Positions 6,721 through 9,190 of a DNA stretch of 9,190 nucleotides are shown here, one piece after another (the first letter of the stretch is position 1; every line of letters starts with the position of its first letter). The stretch comes from an uncultured Pseudomonadota bacterium (GTDB lineage Bacteria; Myxococcota_A; UBA9042; CAIXZC01): the NCBI GenBank assembly GCA_937876385.1, contig CALFHQ010000535.1, positions 1 through 9,190 on the forward strand, in the 5' to 3' direction. Below the pieces are notes generated by a model. That model worked only from the letters and a program-made list of their open reading frames with translations, was not told where the DNA came from and made no database searches. The translations under genes were made by a program, and so were the position numbers.

Positions 6721-7949
6721 TGAAGCTGCTGCGACGTATGATGGACCAGATGGGCAAGTCCTTCGAGAAGGGCAAACCCCTGTCCAAGGTTGAACCGCTC
6801 TATGAGGCGTTGGATACCTTCATGTTCACCCCAGGGAAGGTGAACAAGGGGACGACGCACGTTCGGGATGGAATGGACCTGAAGCGGTTGATGATGACCG
6901 TTGTCTGGGCCCTGGTTCCCGCCATCCTGATGGCCATGTACAACACGGGATTCCAGGCGAACCTGGCCATCTCCAACGGAGCCGAAGCGCTTGATAACTG
7001 GCGTACGGCTCTTGTTTTGGGGGTATTTGGCGGGTTTGATGCCGGCAATATCCTGTCTTGTTTCTTCCATGGCTTCCTCTACTACTTCCCCGTTCTCGTT
7101 GTGACGTTTGGCGTTGGAGGATTCTGGGAAGTCCTCTTTGCTTCCGTCAAAAAGCACGAGATCAACGAGGGCTTCCTCGTGACCGGGATGCTCGTCCCAA
7201 TGATCGTTCCACCGGCCCTTCCGTTGTGGCAGCTTGCCCTGGCAATCAGCTTTGGCGTGGTGCTGGGCAAGGAGGTCTTTGGTGGGGTCGGGATGAACAT
7301 TTTCAACCCCGCATTGGTCACCCGAGCGTTCCTCTTCTTCGCCTATCCCGCGGCCATTTCCGGGGATTCGGCGTGGATTGCGGCTCGCAACCTGGGTCCC
7401 GATACATACAGCGGCGCCACTTGGCTTACCACTGCCACCAACGGTGGGCTGCAGGCCATCGGCGAAGCCGGGTACAGTTGGATGGATGCCTTCCTGGGCT
7501 TCATTCCAGGATCCATGGGAGAGACCTCTGCGCTTGCCTGCCTGATTGGTGCTGCCATTCTCATTGTGACCCGAGTGGCTTCCTGGCGGACCATGGCTGG
7601 GGTCGTGGGTGGGGCGCTGTTGATGTCTTTGGTGCTGAATGGCATCGGCTCGGACACCAACCTTGGATTCAGCATTCCGTTCTATTGGCACTTCGTCCTT
7701 GGCGGTTTCGCTTTTGGTGCCGTCTTCATGGCGACGGACCCGGTGTCCTCGGCCTACACGAAGCAAGGACAGTTGATTTACGGATTCTTCATCGGACTGC
7801 TGGCGGTGCTCATTCGAGTCATCAACCCGGCGTATCCGGAAGGAATGATGTTGGCGATCCTGTTTATGAACATGTTTGCTCCCCTCATCGACTATGTCTA
7901 CATCCGGGGCAACATCAAGCGGAGGAAGATCCGAAATGCAGCGGGGTAA
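6720..7949 (+). CDS. nqrB: Na+-translocating NADH:quinone reductase subunit B (flavinylated membrane subunit)
   Basis: NqrB is the large integral membrane subunit. It carries covalent FMN and riboflavin and is central to Na+ translocation. The 409 residues match the family's length of about 410. A hydrophilic N-terminus (1-55, including PLYEALDTFMFTPGKV) precedes about ten hydrophobic segments, for example 56-74, 119-141, 171-189, 271-286, 291-307, 322-339 and 352-367. The FMN attachment motif SGAT lies at 231-234, making Thr234 the predicted phosphoester-linked residue (Thr236 in Vibrio cholerae). GMNIFNPALVTRAFLFFAYP (191-210) and FMATDPVSSAYT (336-347) are also family-typical. The related RnfD is excluded by the long N-terminal region and by the nqrA neighbour. 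The start overlaps the nqrA stop by one base. The C-terminus is Lys/Arg-rich, consistent with a cytoplasmic tail, and overlaps nqrC by 14 nt. Confidence 0.97.
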   Translation: MKLLRRMMDQMGKSFEKGKPLSKVEPLYEALDTFMFTPGKVNKGTTHVRDGMDLKRLMMTVVWALVPAILMAMYNTGFQANLAISNGAEALDNWRTALVLGVFGGFDAGNILSCFFHGFLYYFPVLVVTFGVGGFWEVLFASVKKHEINEGFLVTGMLVPMIVPPALPLWQLALAISFGVVLGKEVFGGVGMNIFNPALVTRAFLFFAYPAAISGDSAWIAARNLGPDTYSGATWLTTATNGGLQAIGEAGYSWMDAFLGFIPGSMGETSALACLIGAAILIVTRVASWRTMAGVVGGALLMSLVLNGIGSDTNLGFSIPFYWHFVLGGFAFGAVFMATDPVSSAYTKQGQLIYGFFIGLLAVLIRVINPAYPEGMMLAILFMNMFAPLIDYVYIRGNIKRRKIRNAAG

Positions 7950-8718
7950 GCTCTACACCGTCCTGTTTGCGGCGGGCGTCTGCGGCGTGTTTTCCATCGC
8001 CGTTTCCCTCTCTGCTGTGTCCTTGAAGGACCTGCAGGAGCAGAACAAGGTTTTGGACCGCCAGAGCAACGTCCTGAGAGTCTCCGGGTTGGTGAAGCCT
8101 GGGGAGGAATTGACCGCAGACAAGATTCAGAAACTATTTGACGAGAACATTGAAACCCGAGTGGTGGATCTGGCCACGGGGGAGTATGCCCCCGAGTCCA
8201 TCAATCCCAAAGACTTCGACATGGAGAAGGCCATGTCCGACCCGGAAGCAAGCACCAAAGCGCCTGAAAACAAGGCCAAGGTGTTGCGAGTTCCGAAGTA
8301 CGGACTGGTCTACGTCGTGAAGAAGGCCGGGAAACTCGACAGCGTCGTGTTTCCCATCCAGGGGAAGGGACTGTGGTCCACCCTCTACGGCTACATGGCG
8401 TTGGAGTCGGACATTAACACGATTAAGGGGATCACCTTCTACCAGGACGGAGAGACTCCGGGGCTGGGGGGGGAGATTAATAACCCCAACTGGAAGGCTC
8501 TCTGGGTCGGCCGAAAAGCCTACGACGACCAGGGCTCCCCGAAGATCGAAGTGATCAAGGGAGTCGCCGGTCCAGTGGAGCAGGCACCTTTCAACGTGGA
8601 CGGCATGTCCGGGGCGACCATCACCTCCAGATCGGTGACCTTTCTGGTCCAGTTCTGGCTGGGAGCGAACGGCTTTGGTCCCTTCCTGAAGAACCTTCGC
8701 GATAAGAGCGGGAGTTGA
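7936..8718 (+). CDS. nqrC: Na+-translocating NADH:quinone reductase subunit C (covalent FMN subunit)
   Basis: NqrC is anchored by an N-terminal membrane helix and holds a covalently bound FMN on the periplasmic side, in the electron path from NqrF through to NqrB. The product is 260 residues (Vibrio NqrC is 257). Residues 7-29 form the membrane helix. GKGLWSTLYGYMAL (143-156) and ETPGLGGEI (173-181) are FMN-binding domain motifs, and DGMSGATITSRSV (222-234) is the flavinylation motif with Thr228 as the predicted acceptor. Attachment normally needs the ApbE transferase, which is not in this window. The frame extends upstream to 7876, but I chose the ATG at 7936 because it begins the family-type MQRGKLYTV N-terminus and has GGAGGAAG upstream at 7921-7928. 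The start lies 14 nt inside the end of nqrB, fitting a coupled operon. Confidence 0.96.
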   Translation: MQRGKLYTVLFAAGVCGVFSIAVSLSAVSLKDLQEQNKVLDRQSNVLRVSGLVKPGEELTADKIQKLFDENIETRVVDLATGEYAPESINPKDFDMEKAMSDPEASTKAPENKAKVLRVPKYGLVYVVKKAGKLDSVVFPIQGKGLWSTLYGYMALESDINTIKGITFYQDGETPGLGGEINNPNWKALWVGRKAYDDQGSPKIEVIKGVAGPVEQAPFNVDGMSGATITSRSVTFLVQFWLGANGFGPFLKNLRDKSGS

Positions 8719-8722
8719 CGTC

Positions 8723-9190
8723 ATGGCGAGCAAATCATCTAAGGTCCTGCTAGACCCGATTTTCGGGCACAACGCCATCACCGTACAGGTGCTCGGTATC
8801 TGTTCTGCATTGGCCGTGACCACGAAACTGGAAACTTCGTTGGTTATGGCAGCAGCGGTGACTGCAGTGCTCGTGTTGTCCAACGTGTCCATCTCCATCA
8901 TTCGAAATGCCATCCCCCCGAGCATTCGAATCATCATCCAATTGACCATTATCGCTGCCTTGGTGATCGTCACCGACCAGGTGCTGAAAGCGTACGTCTA
9001 CGACGTCAGCAAACAGTTGTCTGTGTTCGTGGGATTGATCATTACCAACTGCATCGTGATGGGGCGAGCCGAAGCCTTTGCCATGGCCAACGGCCCCTGG
9101 GCCAGCGCCCTGGACGGTGTTGGCAACGGGCTGGGATACAGCGTCATCCTGATCATCGTGGGTTTCTTTCGAGAACTCTTTGGCTCGGGA
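8723..9190 (+). CDS. nqrD: Na+-translocating NADH:quinone reductase subunit D (partial, truncated by window end)
   Basis: The frame runs from the ATG at 8723 to the right edge without a stop. The 156 residues present compare with about 210 in the full family. NqrD is a small integral membrane subunit that pairs with the inverted homologue NqrE. Recognisable segments are VQVLGICSALAVTTKLET (21-38), SIIRNAIPPSIRII (58-71), DQVLKAYVYDVSKQLSVFVG (85-104), LIITNCIVMGRAEAFAM (105-121) and GNGLGYS followed by VGFFRELFGSG at the edge. Cys27 and Cys110 align with the NqrD cysteines (29 and 112 in Vibrio cholerae) implicated in an intramembrane Fe-S centre between NqrD and NqrE. The start is 4 nt after the nqrC stop, with GGGAG 8 nt upstream. 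RnfE/RsxE is the related alternative, but the operon context and close sequence match favour NqrD. Confidence 0.96.
   Translation, partial: MASKSSKVLLDPIFGHNAITVQVLGICSALAVTTKLETSLVMAAAVTAVLVLSNVSISIIRNAIPPSIRIIIQLTIIAALVIVTDQVLKAYVYDVSKQLSVFVGLIITNCIVMGRAEAFAMANGPWASALDGVGNGLGYSVILIIVGFFRELFGSG

Noticed and set aside
6669..7766. 365-codon minus-strand frame opposite nqrA/nqrB
   Set aside because: The translation is His/Gly/Gln-rich and low in hydrophobic structure, as expected for a shadow of membrane-protein codons. It overlaps the clear nqrB gene throughout.
7058..8026. 322-codon plus-strand frame overlapping nqrB
   Set aside because: It is out of frame with nqrB, rich in Arg/Trp/His/Cys, and has no family resemblance. 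It is a frame shadow.
8134..8973. 279-codon minus-strand frame opposite nqrC/nqrD
   Set aside because: It is antisense to two confidently identified genes and has no recognisable motif or ribosome site.

Overview
This looks like an ordinary chromosomal segment of a Gram-negative bacterium of moderately high GC content. The best taxonomic hint is at the left edge: two secreted lipoproteins with Asp/Thr-rich stalks, a Cys-rich 'VDDDCDG' motif of the MopE-like type, and PKD/Ig-like and glycogen-binding-like folds. That style is common in Myxococcota and related former Deltaproteobacteria. Together with a Na+-translocating Nqr complex, which is frequent in marine bacteria, it points tentatively to a marine or saline member of that broad group. 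The placement is inference only, because there is no rRNA or marker gene here.

Layout. Positions 1-1370 (minus strand) hold a two-gene lipoprotein operon. The upstream gene (1370-558) encodes a lipoprotein with an Ig-like domain and a C-terminal AMPK/CBM48-like domain. The downstream gene (555, or 561, to the left edge) is translationally coupled to it and encodes a Cys-rich lipoprotein that enters a PKD-like domain before the window ends. A divergent intergenic region (1371-1658) carries a TTGACA-type promoter for this operon and a weaker candidate promoter for htpG. Positions 1659-3605 (plus) encode the chaperone HtpG (bacterial Hsp90). Positions 5092-3614 (minus) encode a class-3-like, coniferyl-type aldehyde dehydrogenase. 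It converges on htpG with only 8 bp between the stop codons.

A second divergent region (5093-5328) precedes the first four genes of a canonical nqr operon on the plus strand: nqrA (5329-6720), nqrB (6720-7949), nqrC (7936-8718) and nqrD (8723 to the right edge, truncated). They overlap or nearly touch, and a near-consensus sigma70 promoter (TTGACA, 16 bp, TATGCT with an extended TG) lies just upstream. That promoter also shows that the earliest in-frame ATG of nqrA at 5263 is not the start, because it lies inside the -10 box. The Nqr subunits carry the expected cofactor residues: SGAT flavinylation threonines in NqrB and NqrC, and paired membrane cysteines in NqrD. The complex would oxidise NADH, reduce quinone and export Na+. 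nqrE and nqrF are expected just beyond the right edge.

I see no mobile element, CRISPR array, tRNA, rRNA or convincing new system. The less routine items are the lipoprotein pair with its unusual domain mix, the start-site corrections, and the regulatory signals in the two divergent intergenic regions.
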